In this document: positions 25,221 to 35,209 of the stretch, piece by piece
Layout: each line of letters starts with the position of its first letter
How positions within the stretch are numbered: the first letter of the stretch is position 1
Source of the DNA: Rikenella microfusus
GTDB lineage: Bacteria; Bacteroidota; Bacteroidia; Bacteroidales; Tenuifilaceae
Direction of reading: 5' to 3'
DNA length: 64,000 bases
NCBI GenBank assembly: GCA_020722565.1
Contig: DYKO01000002.1
Coordinates: 20,625 to 84,624 of the forward strand
The notes under the pieces: model-generated
The model's database searches: none
What the model was told of the DNA's origin: nothing
Seen by the model: the letters and a program-made list of their open reading frames with translations, nothing else
Made by a program: the position numbers and the translations under genes

Positions 25221-26684
25221 TTAATCTTTACTTTTAAGCATCTCTTTAAAAACAGAAATATTTATTTCGCTTCTGAATGTGTAGTAAGCAAAAGCAAGTG
25301 AAAAGATTATAACCATTGAGTAAACCAAAAGATTGTTAACACTACCTTTTAACATGCTAGATAAAACTAGCAGAATAGTTAATATAACTGGATAAAATAA
25401 CAATTTTGATCTATTCGCTCGAAATCTATAAAACTGGTTTACAAAATAGAACATTAGTGATACCTGAAGTATTTTTGTAAGGAAATTTGCAATAACAGCA
25501 CCATCAATCCCTTTGAGGTTAATCAAAAGGTAAGTTGTGGCAACCTGAAAAATTGCAGTTAGTAAAAAAACCTTTGGCAGAAGCGATGTTTTTTGAAAAT
25601 AAAAAACTGGGGTAACCAAAATGTAATACCATACCCTTACTATCATTCCGGCAAACAATAGGGGTAAAAGACTGAACGACAGATAAAGATCGTTGTTATT
25701 TACCACTAAAGGCACTAGGTATGGGATTATAATAAGGTAAACCGGTATTAAGGTAAGGTTGATTAAAACAAAAACGTGAAAATATTTATTAACATCCCTG
25801 CTGCCTTCGGCTTTTGAATCATTGCTCTTCCATAAATGAAAAATTTTAGGGAGTATTGCAGCCGATAAGCCGTTCTGCAAAAATTCAATAGCGAGAGTTA
25901 TTTTAACAGCAAAATCGAATATGGCTACCGACGACTGATTGAGTAATCCTAGTATAATGTATCTATCAATGTTTGAGATAATCCATAGAAGTATGTTATG
26001 AAAATATATAGGCGTACTATACATGACAAGATGGTGAAAGATTTTATTATCCCATCGAAGGGTACCATGCCTTAGAAAGAATGCAGCTGCCCATATAAAT
26101 GTTGCTATTGAACCTAAAAAACGCCCCCAAATTGGTCCAATTAGAGTTAGGGGAAATAAATATAGTCCACCAATTGAGAATGCTACAACAATAGTGAAAT
26201 GTATAATATTTGACCAGAAATAAGGCTTAGGTCTTTCCCTGAATATAAGATGGCTGGTGTAAGCTTTAAAAATCCCATTAAAAAGTCCAGTAATTATTGA
26301 TATGAGACCATAGGGAATGAATTGAAGCGTTTTATCCGGAAAAAGCCATCCAAAAAATATCTCACCAAAAATTCCAAATAGAATTGTAAAAAGCAAGCCG
26401 TAGGCAATAAGAAATAGAAACGAAGTGCCCAGAAATTTCCTTTCTTCTTTTAGGTTATTTTTGTAATGTATGTAGGTATTACCCAAAAAACTTTCAACAG
26501 AGAAAGAAAACAGGATTCGGGCTAGTTCGCTAAGAATGATAAATATGGCTAAAAGGCCGAAATCTTCAGTACTGAGCAGGTTTTTGTTACCGTAGAACGG
26601 TAGCAATAGGATACTAGAAGCAAATGGTAGCGCCCCAATTAAGGTGTAGATTAGCGATGATTTTATGAATGATTTTGATATCAT
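25221..26684 (-). CDS. Polysaccharide flippase (Wzx/MATE-like)
   Basis: This 487-residue protein has about 12-14 hydrophobic segments throughout and opens with ISKSFIKSSLIYTLIGALPFA, typical of polysaccharide biosynthesis/flippase proteins. The segment GLFNGIFKAYTSHLIFRERPK near residue 135 is in the expected cytoplasmic loop. It probably moves a lipid-linked glycan across the inner membrane. It is the last gene of the surface-glycan operon and starts 1 bp after the glycosyltransferase stop. It ends convergently with the GAF/PAS gene 8 bp away. Confidence 0.9.
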   Translation of the reverse strand: MISKSFIKSSLIYTLIGALPFASSILLLPFYGNKNLLSTEDFGLLAIFIILSELARILFSFSVESFLGNTYIHYKNNLKEERKFLGTSFLFLIAYGLLFTILFGIFGEIFFGWLFPDKTLQFIPYGLISIITGLFNGIFKAYTSHLIFRERPKPYFWSNIIHFTIVVAFSIGGLYLFPLTLIGPIWGRFLGSIATFIWAAAFFLRHGTLRWDNKIFHHLVMYSTPIYFHNILLWIISNIDRYIILGLLNQSSVAIFDFAVKITLAIEFLQNGLSAAILPKIFHLWKSNDSKAEGSRDVNKYFHVFVLINLTLIPVYLIIIPYLVPLVVNNNDLYLSFSLLPLLFAGMIVRVWYYILVTPVFYFQKTSLLPKVFLLTAIFQVATTYLLINLKGIDGAVIANFLTKILQVSLMFYFVNQFYRFRANRSKLLFYPVILTILLVLSSMLKGSVNNLLVYSMVIIFSLAFAYYTFRSEINISVFKEMLKSKD

Positions 26685-26685
26685 C

Positions 26686-27849
26686 TTAATTGTATATCAG
26701 AATATGCTTATCAACTATGTTTTTCCAATGGCTTATCTCGCCAATAATCGTTTTATTGTTTGAACATTTATCAAATTCAGTTTCAAGATTTTCTAAAATG
26801 CTTGAAAGTGTTGAGGATAATTCATTAAAATTATCTATTACATGCATGTAAATACCCTTACTTAATATAAATTGATAAGGCAACCATTTTCCAGTTATAA
26901 TTACATTTTTAGCATATAAGTGCTCCTGAAAAGAACCCGAGAATTGATCAGTATCTCTTAAATGAATCATGATATCAGTGATGATTCTATATTTAGCAAT
27001 TTCTTCGTTAGTTAGTGGTTGGGTAAGAGCAGAAAAAAAAAGTTTATGTTGTTTAGCAAATTTTACAACTTCTTTCTTGTATTTTGGATCTCCATAAGTA
27101 AGGGGAAATATAAAAAATATATTTTGAATTTGGTCCCATTCAAGTTTATGAACAATGTGATCTATAATTTCAATTTGTCGATTATCAGGATGGCTACTAT
27201 AGCCAACAGTTACTACTGTTTTATTTAAATCAATTTGATATTCATTTTTTAAAATATTTTTATTTATACTTTTGTTTTCCAAATGATCTATTTCATTTAA
27301 AATTTCAAGTCCAGTAGCTACTATATAACATTTTGAGTTGTAACTATTATAAAAGTTTATAAAAAAATCTTTCATATTTGGATTTGAAAAAATAATTTTT
27401 GATGCAAAATCAAGATAAGGAACCATCAACATCCTTTGCTCATTGGTTCTTTTAAAGAAGTCGCTACCCCAAAAAGTAATAATTAATTGTTTAGTTACTC
27501 TTTTTAGTGTTTCTATGTTTATATAAAGAAAATTTTTATTAAAAAAATGAATATGTATGTAATCATAATAATTACAGGTTAACAATTTAATACTGCGTAT
27601 TAGATAAAAACGCATTAAAAAAAAGGAGAGATAGGGATTTATTTTATCGGCTAATTTTTGGAGAATTAAGTGTATCTTTCCTGGATTTAATATCCTATTG
27701 TAAATATCTGGATTAATAATATTTTGTCTTGTGTTGGTGTTTAATAAATCAAACGTTAGTTTTGTATCTGCAGCATTAATGTTTTTTACAATGCTATGTA
27801 GAAGAAATGAACTGCCGTCTCCAATAATTAATATACGTTTACTTTCCAT
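26686..27849 (-). CDS. Glycosyltransferase (GT-B type, WecF/GT4-like)
   Basis: This 387-residue protein begins RILIIGDGSSFLLHSIVKNI like a GT-B N-terminal domain. ITFWGSDFFKRTNEQRM near 125 resembles the WGxDxY segment of 4-acetamido-fucose transferases and GT4 enzymes, and FRVTVGYSSHP-like and FSGSFQEHLYAKNVIITG segments occupy the usual sugar-nucleotide site near the C-terminus. The base composition is more AT-rich than the housekeeping genes nearby, as is common for glycan genes. The donor and acceptor are unknown. It sits between the nucleotidyltransferase and flippase genes. Confidence 0.8.
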   Translation of the reverse strand: MESKRILIIGDGSSFLLHSIVKNINAADTKLTFDLLNTNTRQNIINPDIYNRILNPGKIHLILQKLADKINPYLSFFLMRFYLIRSIKLLTCNYYDYIHIHFFNKNFLYINIETLKRVTKQLIITFWGSDFFKRTNEQRMLMVPYLDFASKIIFSNPNMKDFFINFYNSYNSKCYIVATGLEILNEIDHLENKSINKNILKNEYQIDLNKTVVTVGYSSHPDNRQIEIIDHIVHKLEWDQIQNIFFIFPLTYGDPKYKKEVVKFAKQHKLFFSALTQPLTNEEIAKYRIITDIMIHLRDTDQFSGSFQEHLYAKNVIITGKWLPYQFILSKGIYMHVIDNFNELSSTLSSILENLETEFDKCSNNKTIIGEISHWKNIVDKHILIYN

Positions 27850-27857
27850 ATGAATTT

Positions 27858-28928
27858 TTAAATATTATTTTGTAGATAGTTATGCCAATCGCCTATGTCT
27901 TTCCATGATTTTTCTGAAACGGGGAAAACACCTACTTTACCATTGTTCATCTTTATTTTTTCAATTAAGTCAGTCATATGAAAATAAGTATCTTCAGGGA
28001 TAAGATTTAATACCTTTGAGTTGAGAATGTACATTCCTGAGTTGATCTGATAAGTAATTTCAGGTTTTTCAGTTAATTTGTTTAGTAATCCATTTTCTTT
28101 GGTTTCAATTATTCCATAGGGAATTGAATAATGTTTTAAAGCAGAAATAATTGTTAAATCATTTTTATTATTAATATGATAATCCAATATTTCCGAGTAA
28201 TCATTTTCAATAATAATATCGCAGTTTGAAACAAAAAAATTCCCTTGCAACTTGTTTTTTAATGAAAATAATGCACCAGCAGTACCTAAGGGTTTGCTCT
28301 CAGTAAGGTACTTAATCTGAATTGATTGCTTGTAAACCTCTTCGATATACTGAGTTATCATTGAAGCTTTGTAATTTAAAGAAATATAAAAATTAGCTAC
28401 TCCATAGGCCTTAAAACTATTAATAATTTTTTCTAGCATACTTTCTCTTCCTATCGGAATGAGTGCTTTGGGTAGAATGTATGTTATTGGTCTCAAACGA
28501 GTACCTTCACCTCCTGCCATAATAACAACGGGTATTTTAAACGATTTTTTTATTGGTTTTTGTGATTCAGAAAAGATATCTTCCCAAAAAATGGCATCAA
28601 CTAAATTTCCATTATTATCAAGTATGGGCATGCATTCAATTCGTTGTTCGAACATGCGTTTCTTGATGTTTTCAGGGTTCTCATTAATATTGGAAATGAG
28701 AGTTTCTTTTCTTAGTATTTCTTTTAAAGGAGTAGTGAATGGGAGATTTTTAATGATTGCTCTTTGTATATCGCCTATACTCACAATATTTTTAAAGTTA
28801 TTTCCATCAAAAACCAATAGCAGCCGTCGGAAGGTTGAGTCCATTTTTTTCAATGCATCCAGCATTGTTACATCATGTTGAATTTTTATAGACTCAATCT
28901 TGTCCTTTTTGGGTAAAGCGTTATTCAT
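27858..28928 (-). CDS. CBS-domain sugar-nucleotidyltransferase
   Basis: This 356-residue protein has two N-terminal CBS domains (about 8-125) and a nucleotidyltransferase domain from about 130, with the signature MAGGEGTRLRPIT and then PKALIPIG. NCDIIIENDYSEILDYH provides the metal-binding Asp region. The CBS-plus-transferase layout is that of PtmE/LegF-adjacent guanylyltransferases in legionaminic acid loci, and its position beside LegC- and NeuD-like genes fits. A GDP-sugar (possibly GDP-GlcNAc) product is inferred from that context, not seen directly. Confidence 0.87.
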   Translation of the reverse strand: MNNALPKKDKIESIKIQHDVTMLDALKKMDSTFRRLLLVFDGNNFKNIVSIGDIQRAIIKNLPFTTPLKEILRKETLISNINENPENIKKRMFEQRIECMPILDNNGNLVDAIFWEDIFSESQKPIKKSFKIPVVIMAGGEGTRLRPITYILPKALIPIGRESMLEKIINSFKAYGVANFYISLNYKASMITQYIEEVYKQSIQIKYLTESKPLGTAGALFSLKNKLQGNFFVSNCDIIIENDYSEILDYHINNKNDLTIISALKHYSIPYGIIETKENGLLNKLTEKPEITYQINSGMYILNSKVLNLIPEDTYFHMTDLIEKIKMNNGKVGVFPVSEKSWKDIGDWHNYLQNNI

Positions 28929-28937
28929 GGTGGAACA

Positions 28938-29525
28938 CTATTTAGTCAATGAACCAGCTTTGATGAAACTATTTTGGGGAATAATTGTGTTTTGAACAAT
29001 TACTGCATTGCTGCCTACAAATGAATTATCTCCAATAGTCACTCCTCCGTTAAGAATAGCCCCTGTTGAAATATGGCAAAAGTTGCCTACAATTGAGTCA
29101 TGTTCTACTAGTGCCTTAGAGTTAATAATTGAGTTTATGCCAATACTTACGCCTGCATTAACCATGGCATGGTGCATGATTATTGTTCCCTCTAAAATTT
29201 GGGTATGTTTTGAAACATATGCTAATGGGGAAATAATAGTAGGAAAGTTAACATTATACTTTTTAAGCAAATTAAATAATCTGATCCTAAGCTCAACGGA
29301 TTCAATTTGTCCTACTGTTATAAAAAAATTGCAATACTTTTGGGCCAAATAGGGGAGGTCCTCATCCACGTATTTGATGGGATAGCTAAGAATTGTTTGA
29401 CCAACCTTTTCAGGTTTATCAACTACTGCAACAATTTCATAAACATTATGTTGCTCTATAACATCGATGCATGCCTCGCAGTGTCCTCCACCACCAACCA
29501 GTATTATTTTTTCTTTAGTTTTCAT
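28938..29525 (-). CDS. NeuD/PglD-type sugar acetyltransferase
   Basis: This 195-residue protein has an N-terminal Rossmann-like PglD_N segment (KIILVGGGGHCEACIDVI) and a left-handed beta-helix of hexapeptide repeats (for example GVSIGINSIINSKALVEHD). The catalytic His is probably in EHDSIVGNFCHI. Family members N- or O-acetylate amino sugars. Its start overlaps the stop of the aminotransferase gene by 4 bp (ATGA), so translation is probably coupled and it may acetylate the amine installed by that enzyme. Confidence 0.9.
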   Translation of the reverse strand: MKTKEKIILVGGGGHCEACIDVIEQHNVYEIVAVVDKPEKVGQTILSYPIKYVDEDLPYLAQKYCNFFITVGQIESVELRIRLFNLLKKYNVNFPTIISPLAYVSKHTQILEGTIIMHHAMVNAGVSIGINSIINSKALVEHDSIVGNFCHISTGAILNGGVTIGDNSFVGSNAVIVQNTIIPQNSFIKAGSLTK

Positions 29526-30694
29526 AACCTTGCACTGCTTGGTATGTTAACAGCACGATCTTCGAGCCACTCAGAGTTTTCTAAATTGTCTGTTTGAGCA
29601 TCTTTAAACATGGGGAGTTTGTTCATAAGGGTCCAAACTGGGCGGGTGACAACCCCATTTTTATTCGAATACTCAAGGAATTTATTTCTTTCGTTTCGGT
29701 TTTTAAGAATGATTAGATTTAACCAGTAGTTGGAATGTGCATTTTTGGGCTCAACAAAGAATTCAATACCTATGGATTTAAAGAATTGTTGATAGGATTT
29801 TGCAATACCTCTTTTTGAAGCCAGAAATTTTTCAATGTTTTCCATTTGTGCAAGTCCAATAGCAGCATTTATATTGGGCATTCGGTAGTTGTAACCTATC
29901 TCGTCGTGGTAGAATTCCCATGGGTGTGGCATTTTAGCTTGTGTGGTAAGGTGTTTGATTTTTGTGCCAAGATGAGTATCATTTGTTAGAATCATGCCAC
30001 CTCCACCAGTTGTCACAATCTTATTGCCATTGAAGCTGAGAATGCCAAGCTTACCAAATGTGCCAGTATGCTTACCTTTATATAAACTCCCCAAACTTTC
30101 AGCAGCATCTTCAACTACTTCAATACCATATTTATTGGATATTTCAACGATCTCATCAATTCGACACGGGTGGCCAAAAGTGTGCATGGGTACAACTGCA
30201 GCAATTCTTCTATGGGTAGTTTTATTGAGGGTTACTTGTTGCTTCGTACTGGGTTCAATCCGTGTAATTGTATTCTTTTCAAGCCAGGTGTTAAGTTTTT
30301 CTGGGGAAAGCCCTAGTGTATCCCTATCTATATCCAAAAACACCGGATGTGCATTGGAATATGCAATTGCATTTGCCGTTGCAACAAATGTTACAGGTTG
30401 TGTTATGACTTCATCGTTGGTGTTTACTCCAATGGAGGTTAGTGCTAGGTGTAAAGCATTGGTTCCATTAACAGTTACAATAGCTTTTGCAGTACCGGTA
30501 TATTGGGCAACGGTATTTTCAAATTTTTCAACGAATTCTCCAACGCTGGATACAAAAGTTGAGTCGATGCATTCGTTAAGATATTTCTTTTCATTACCAC
30601 AAAAAATCGGGGAATGAAGAGGAACTAGTCCTGAGGGAATTGAGTATTGTTCCCTAATAAAATCAACAATTTGTTTAAACTTGTTGTGATCCAT
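29522..30694 (-). CDS. LegC-family PLP-dependent aminotransferase
   Basis: This 390-residue DegT/DnrJ/EryC1-type enzyme has the LegC-like opening LHSPIFCGNEKKYLNEC and IDSTFVSSVGEFVEKFE. The PLP Lys is in SFNGNKIVTTGGGGM (near 230), and VEDAAESLGS supplies the Asp that contacts the cofactor. LegC enzymes aminate a 4-keto-6-deoxy sugar nucleotide. Its start overlaps the acyltransferase stop by 20 bp and its end overlaps the acetyltransferase start, so the three form a tight operon. The exact sugar is not certain because no dehydratase is unambiguous here. Confidence 0.92.
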   Translation of the reverse strand: MDHNKFKQIVDFIREQYSIPSGLVPLHSPIFCGNEKKYLNECIDSTFVSSVGEFVEKFENTVAQYTGTAKAIVTVNGTNALHLALTSIGVNTNDEVITQPVTFVATANAIAYSNAHPVFLDIDRDTLGLSPEKLNTWLEKNTITRIEPSTKQQVTLNKTTHRRIAAVVPMHTFGHPCRIDEIVEISNKYGIEVVEDAAESLGSLYKGKHTGTFGKLGILSFNGNKIVTTGGGGMILTNDTHLGTKIKHLTTQAKMPHPWEFYHDEIGYNYRMPNINAAIGLAQMENIEKFLASKRGIAKSYQQFFKSIGIEFFVEPKNAHSNYWLNLIILKNRNERNKFLEYSNKNGVVTRPVWTLMNKLPMFKDAQTDNLENSEWLEDRAVNIPSSARL

Positions 30695-31172
30695 TTTTAT
30701 AGCGTATTAAATGAGCAGGTACCCCTCCAACTATGGAGTTTGGCTCAACATCATGAATAATCAAACTGTTGGCTCCAATTATTGAATTGTCGCCAATGGT
30801 TACACTCTCCCGTATGAAAACATTGGAACCAATCCATACCCGATTGCCTATTATAATATCTTTTTCAATGGTTGGCCGTTTATCCATAGGACCTGTAGGA
30901 TGCTCAGGGTCGTGTGTCCATGCAATTATGTTAACGTTGTGTCCAATGGCACACCATTCTCCTATTACCACTTTGGAATTTGGGCCTGTTACAATGCGTC
31001 CGCCATTAAAATAGGTGTGTTTCCCAATGGTGATATTTCCATGAAACCAAGTATTTTCTAGGTAGGGAAGCCGGGCTGTGGGGTCAATTTTAAATCGTCT
31101 CATGTACTCACGGTGCTTGTCTTTTAGGTACTGAGATTGCAGGAATTGGTATAATTTGGCGAAGAACCTCAT
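30675..31172 (-). CDS. Hexapeptide-repeat acyltransferase
   Basis: This 165-residue protein is a left-handed beta-helix acyltransferase of the maltose O-acetyltransferase/LpxA-like group. It has FNGGRIVTGPNSKVVIGEWC, the loop AWTHDPEHP with the probable catalytic His, and VWIGSNVFIRESVTIGDNSI. The C-terminal GGVPAHLIRYK is the usual ending. It overlaps the genes on both sides (4 bp with the SDR gene, 20 bp with the aminotransferase gene). The acyl group and sugar are not known. Confidence 0.88.
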   Translation of the reverse strand: MRFFAKLYQFLQSQYLKDKHREYMRRFKIDPTARLPYLENTWFHGNITIGKHTYFNGGRIVTGPNSKVVIGEWCAIGHNVNIIAWTHDPEHPTGPMDKRPTIEKDIIIGNRVWIGSNVFIRESVTIGDNSIIGANSLIIHDVEPNSIVGGVPAHLIRYKNGSQQV

Positions 31173-32146
31173 GATATGTTTTTGAATTTAGAATCGTCGG
31201 GTTCTAAAATTATTCCTTCTCTTATTACTTTAATAATTTGTGCTATACCATCGGGAACTCTTTTGGTAACTTTGAATCCCAGTTCATTTTTAATTTTTTC
31301 AAATGAAACCCTGTAGTCACGTGGGTCTTCATTTTTTTGGATGTATTTAACTTTAGCTTCGGGGATAAATTTAAGTATCTCATCAACTATCATTTTTTTC
31401 TGATAATTTTCTGTTGTATCACCAACGTTGAAAACGTTAAACTGAACTTTTTCGATGGGTGCTTCCAATGCTAACAGTACAGATCTAGCAAGATCAGTTA
31501 CATGACAGTATGGTCTCCAGAATTGTTCACCAAAAACCAGTAATTCACGACCTAACGCCAGTTCTTTTGTAAATTCATTGACTGTTAGGTCAAAACGAGG
31601 TCGAAGCGATAAACCATAAACAGTGGAAAATCTCAGTACTACTGGTTTACAATAATTTGTGTGGGGTTGCGATAAAAGGTACTTTTCGGTTTCAACCTTG
31701 GTCTCAGCATATAACGATACCGGAGCTAACTTCGAATTTTCGTCAACATAGGAATTAGGATCCTCCATTTTCCCATAGTTGCTGCAGGTTGATGAAAAAA
31801 CAAATCTTTTAATGTTAAATTTATTTGCTAGGGAATAAACTAACTTGCTGCCTTCGAGATTAGTACTTACAGCGAGTTCGGGCTGTTTGGCGCATGCCGG
31901 GTCGCCCACTATGGCAGCAAGATGCACAACATAATCAAAACCATTAAGCGCGTTCTCTACATCTTTAGCATTACGGATGTCTCCTTTGTAAAAATCGAAT
32001 CTATCATTATTAAAAAGATCAATTATAGAACTCCCTCCAAACGTTAAGTTATCGAAGACACGAACCCGATAATTATTTTCAAGTAAAAGTCGTACTAGAA
32101 CAGAACCGATGTATCCAGCACCTCCCGTAACTACAACGCTTTTCAT
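31169..32146 (-). CDS. SDR-family NAD(P)-dependent sugar epimerase/dehydratase
   Basis: This 325-residue protein is an extended short-chain dehydrogenase with TGGAGYIGSVLV at residues 7-18 for NAD(P) binding, STCSNYG for the Ser/Thr and YAETK for the catalytic Tyr-Lys pair. Related enzymes epimerise or dehydrate nucleotide sugars. The active-site triad looks complete, but the substrate cannot be told from sequence. It is the first gene of the glycan operon. Its stop overlaps the acyltransferase start by 4 bp. Confidence 0.9.
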   Translation of the reverse strand: MKSVVVTGGAGYIGSVLVRLLLENNYRVRVFDNLTFGGSSIIDLFNNDRFDFYKGDIRNAKDVENALNGFDYVVHLAAIVGDPACAKQPELAVSTNLEGSKLVYSLANKFNIKRFVFSSTCSNYGKMEDPNSYVDENSKLAPVSLYAETKVETEKYLLSQPHTNYCKPVVLRFSTVYGLSLRPRFDLTVNEFTKELALGRELLVFGEQFWRPYCHVTDLARSVLLALEAPIEKVQFNVFNVGDTTENYQKKMIVDEILKFIPEAKVKYIQKNEDPRDYRVSFEKIKNELGFKVTKRVPDGIAQIIKVIREGIILEPDDSKFKNIS

Positions 32147-32210
32147 TCGTTTATTATATTAATTATTAGAAAAAACAGTACAAATTTATCAACGGTTTAA
32201 CCTCTGGTTA

Positions 32211-33092
32211 TTATCCGTAAACCTCTTTTTTCGCAGCTTTAAGCGTATTTTTAAGCAACGACACAATGGTAAGCGGACCAACGCCGCCGGGAACAGGTGT
32301 AATGTAGCTGCACTTGGAGGCAACTTCATTGAATTTAACATCACCAAGCAGCTTCCAACCCAGTTTAGTTCCCGGGGCCTCAACGCGGGTGATTCCTACG
32401 TCAATTACCACGGCTCCTTCTTTTACCATCTCAGCGGTAACAAATTCGGCTTTACCTAGGGCTACAATTAAAATGTCGGCGGTTGTGGTAAATTCCTTTA
32501 GGTTGGGTGTTCGGCTGTGGCAGATGGTAACCGTGCAATCGCCGGGGTAACCCTTTTGTGAAAGCAGGTTGGCAATGGGGCGTCCTACAATGTTGCTTCG
32601 CCCTAACACAACGCAGTGCTTGCCTGCGGTTGGAATGTTGTACCTACGGATCAGCTCTACAATACCATCGGGTGTGGCCGATACATAGGCCGGTAGGCCA
32701 ATGTTCATTCTACCTACGTTTACGGGGTGAAAGCCATCAACATCCTTTTTGGGATCGATGGCCTCAATTACCTTTTGCTCGTCGATATGTTTCGGAAGGG
32801 GCATTTGAACTATAAACCCGTCAACATCGGGGTTGTTATTAAGTTTTTGAATCTTCTCAAGCAGCTGAACTTCTGTAATGGAATCCTCGAATCGCAGCAC
32901 CTGCGATTTGAATCCTACCTGAGCACAGGCTTTCTCCTTGTGTCCAACGTAGGTTTCGCTGGCGCCATCGTGGCCCACAAGAATGGCTACCAAATGGGGG
33001 GGGGTACCTCCATTCCGTTTTATGGTTTCAACTTCAGATGCTATCTCAACCTTAATTTGGTCGGCTATGCGTTTCCCATCGAGTAGTTCCAT
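32211..33092 (-). CDS. folD: Methylenetetrahydrofolate dehydrogenase/cyclohydrolase FolD
   Basis: This 293-residue protein is a normal-length FolD. Landmarks are [14 protein letters not shown] (the catalytic Lys), [38 protein letters not shown] and the C-terminal [18 protein letters not shown]. It interconverts methylene-, methenyl- and formyl-tetrahydrofolate in the cytoplasm. It lies 58 bp after the ffh stop on the same strand and may be cotranscribed. Confidence 0.97.
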   Translation of the reverse strand: MELLDGKRIADQIKVEIASEVETIKRNGGTPPHLVAILVGHDGASETYVGHKEKACAQVGFKSQVLRFEDSITEVQLLEKIQKLNNNPDVDGFIVQMPLPKHIDEQKVIEAIDPKKDVDGFHPVNVGRMNIGLPAYVSATPDGIVELIRRYNIPTAGKHCVVLGRSNIVGRPIANLLSQKGYPGDCTVTICHSRTPNLKEFTTTADILIVALGKAEFVTAEMVKEGAVVIDVGITRVEAPGTKLGWKLLGDVKFNEVASKCSYITPVPGGVGPLTIVSLLKNTLKAAKKEVYG

Positions 33093-33150
33093 TTTAATAT
33101 GTTTTAGAGTTTTTTGTTTAAAAGGATATTAAGAAAATATATGTAAATAC

Positions 33151-34485
33151 CTATCGTCGAGGCATTTGGTTCATCATTCGTGCCAGATTTTTTGCACCAC
33201 CACCCGAAACCATTTTCATTAGCTTGCGCATATCTTCGAACTGTTTAAGCAAACGATTTACCTCGGCAATTGATGTTCCGCTACCTTCAGCAATGCGTTT
33301 ACGACGGCTTCCGTTCATTAGCGTAGGATTTTCACGCTCTTCTGGTGTCATCGATTTAATAATGGCTTCAATACTTTTAAAAGCATTATCATCGATATCG
33401 ATATCTTTTAAGGCCTTTCCCATACCCGGAATCATACCTGCCAAATCTTTCAGATTACCCATCTTTTTGATTTGGCTAATTTGGTCAAGAAAGTCGTTGA
33501 AGTTGAACCTATCCTTAAGAATTTTTTTATGCAGTTCGCGTGCTTTTTCTGCATCGTACTGCTCCTGGGCTTTTTCAACCAGCGAAACAATATCGCCCAT
33601 ACCCAGGATTCTATCGGCCATACGGTCGGGGTGGAACACATCAAGGGCATCAAGCTTTTCGCCTGTGCTAACGAACTTAATGGGCTTGTCAACCACAGCC
33701 CTAATCGAAAGGGCTGCTCCACCACGGGTATCGCCATCGAGTTTGGTAAGAACCACGCCATCGAAGTTGAGCCTATCGTTGAACTCCTTTGCCGTATTTA
33801 CAGCATCCTGACCGGTCATTGAGTCAACTACGAAAAGTATCTCGTGGGGCGAAACGGCTTTCTTGATGGCCTCCACCTCTTTCATCATCTCCTCATCAAT
33901 GGCTAAACGGCCGGCGGTATCAATAATTACAACATTTTGCCCGTTGTTTTTTGCTTGTTTAACCGCCTCCTTGGCAATACCTATGGGATCGGCGCTACCG
34001 GGAATGGTAAATACGGGAACATTTACCTGTTGTCCTAAAACTTTTAGCTGGTCAATAGCAGCCGGCCGGTAAACGTCACCTGCAACGAGTAGGGGATTTT
34101 TACCCTTTTTACTCTTTAAATGACTGGCAAGTTTGGCAGAGAATGTGGTTTTACCAGAACCCTGTAAACCGGCTATTAGAATAATTGTGGGATTACCGGT
34201 AAGATTGATATCAGTGGCTTTGCCACCCATTAAGGTGGCCAACTCGTCGTGAACTATCTTCACCATTAGCTGGCCGGGCTTAATGGCATTTAGTACATTC
34301 ATGCCCAATGCCTTACGCTTAACCTCATCGGTAAATGTTTTAGCTACCTTGTAGTTTACGTCGGCCTCGATGAGCGACTTACGTATCTCTTTAATTGTTT
34401 CGGCAACATTAATTTCGGTAATTTTGCCTTCTCCCTTCAGTATTTTAAAGGATCGCTCAAGTCTATCGGTTAAATTTTCGAACAT
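33151..34485 (-). CDS. ffh: Signal recognition particle protein Ffh
   Basis: This 444-residue GTPase has the N domain (1-85), the G domain with GLQGSGKTT near 108, DTAGR near 190, TKLDGD near 247, and the Met-rich M domain with GMIPGMGKAL, SMTPEE and the SGTS segment of the RNA-binding helix, ending MMNQMPRR. It delivers inner-membrane proteins to the translocon with FtsY. It precedes folD and follows a small unknown gene on the same strand. Confidence 0.98.
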   Translation of the reverse strand: MFENLTDRLERSFKILKGEGKITEINVAETIKEIRKSLIEADVNYKVAKTFTDEVKRKALGMNVLNAIKPGQLMVKIVHDELATLMGGKATDINLTGNPTIILIAGLQGSGKTTFSAKLASHLKSKKGKNPLLVAGDVYRPAAIDQLKVLGQQVNVPVFTIPGSADPIGIAKEAVKQAKNNGQNVVIIDTAGRLAIDEEMMKEVEAIKKAVSPHEILFVVDSMTGQDAVNTAKEFNDRLNFDGVVLTKLDGDTRGGAALSIRAVVDKPIKFVSTGEKLDALDVFHPDRMADRILGMGDIVSLVEKAQEQYDAEKARELHKKILKDRFNFNDFLDQISQIKKMGNLKDLAGMIPGMGKALKDIDIDDNAFKSIEAIIKSMTPEERENPTLMNGSRRKRIAEGSGTSIAEVNRLLKQFEDMRKLMKMVSGGGAKNLARMMNQMPRR

Positions 34486-34543
34486 TGTGCTTCTCTGTTA
34501 TTATTAAAATCATTGCAAACTTAATAAAATATAGCTTTAAGTG

Positions 34544-35191
34544 CTAATCGAATGAAAAGGAAAGAATAGCTGCCGCATCGAACGACCAGTTGGTTCTATT
34601 GCCATTGGCAAAGGGATCTGATGAAACGTAGTAAAAATTCTTGCTGGGAATGTAGCTTAACCCGATGTTTCCACCCAGGTTAAATCGCCATATCTGAAAG
34701 GTCAGCCTGAGCCTGGCATCCTCTGAAACGTAGTACTTGTTTTGTAGCTTATAGCTCTTTGCGGTTGCCGTACCCAGGTCTTCGGAAAAATAGCCAAAAG
34801 ATGGCCCAATGTTGTATTCCATCCGATTGGGAATGAGTGATGTAAATATCCCGATGATTAAATCACTAAACAAATCAATAAAAATTTCTTCATTTTTATT
34901 GAGTTTCGATTTAGTTCGATAGGCATAGTAAAGGGGAATAGAGTACCCGTTCTTTGTCCCCTCGAATTCACTGTAACGAGTAAAGCCCGAACGAATACCG
35001 TGTTTGAAATCGAAAATGTATGCACCGCTTACTGATTGGAAAACAGATAGATTCTCCTCGACACCCTGTTTGCCGAGCATGATTTTTACTCCAATTTCAG
35101 CGCCAATTTCCTTTGCAGGTTCAAGTTCCTGTGCCGCTATCTCTGTAAAAGTTAAAAAAACGATACCGAAAAAAATGTATAAATGTTTCAT
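34544..35191 (-). CDS. Hypothetical secreted protein
   Basis: I favour the ATG at 35191 (MKHLYIFFGIVFLTF), which gives a standard signal peptide ending near AAQ; an ATG at 35206 adds five residues in front. The mature part (about 195 residues) alternates hydrophobic and polar residues, with many aromatic residues and a terminal AAAILSFSFD that resembles the last strand of an outer-membrane beta-barrel. No family was recognised. It starts close behind the argS stop and is probably cotranscribed. Confidence 0.75.
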   Translation of the reverse strand: MKHLYIFFGIVFLTFTEIAAQELEPAKEIGAEIGVKIMLGKQGVEENLSVFQSVSGAYIFDFKHGIRSGFTRYSEFEGTKNGYSIPLYYAYRTKSKLNKNEEIFIDLFSDLIIGIFTSLIPNRMEYNIGPSFGYFSEDLGTATAKSYKLQNKYYVSEDARLRLTFQIWRFNLGGNIGLSYIPSKNFYYVSSDPFANGNRTNWSFDAAAILSFSFD

Positions 35192-35209
35192 GTGTTTTTT
35201 AGGCATTTA

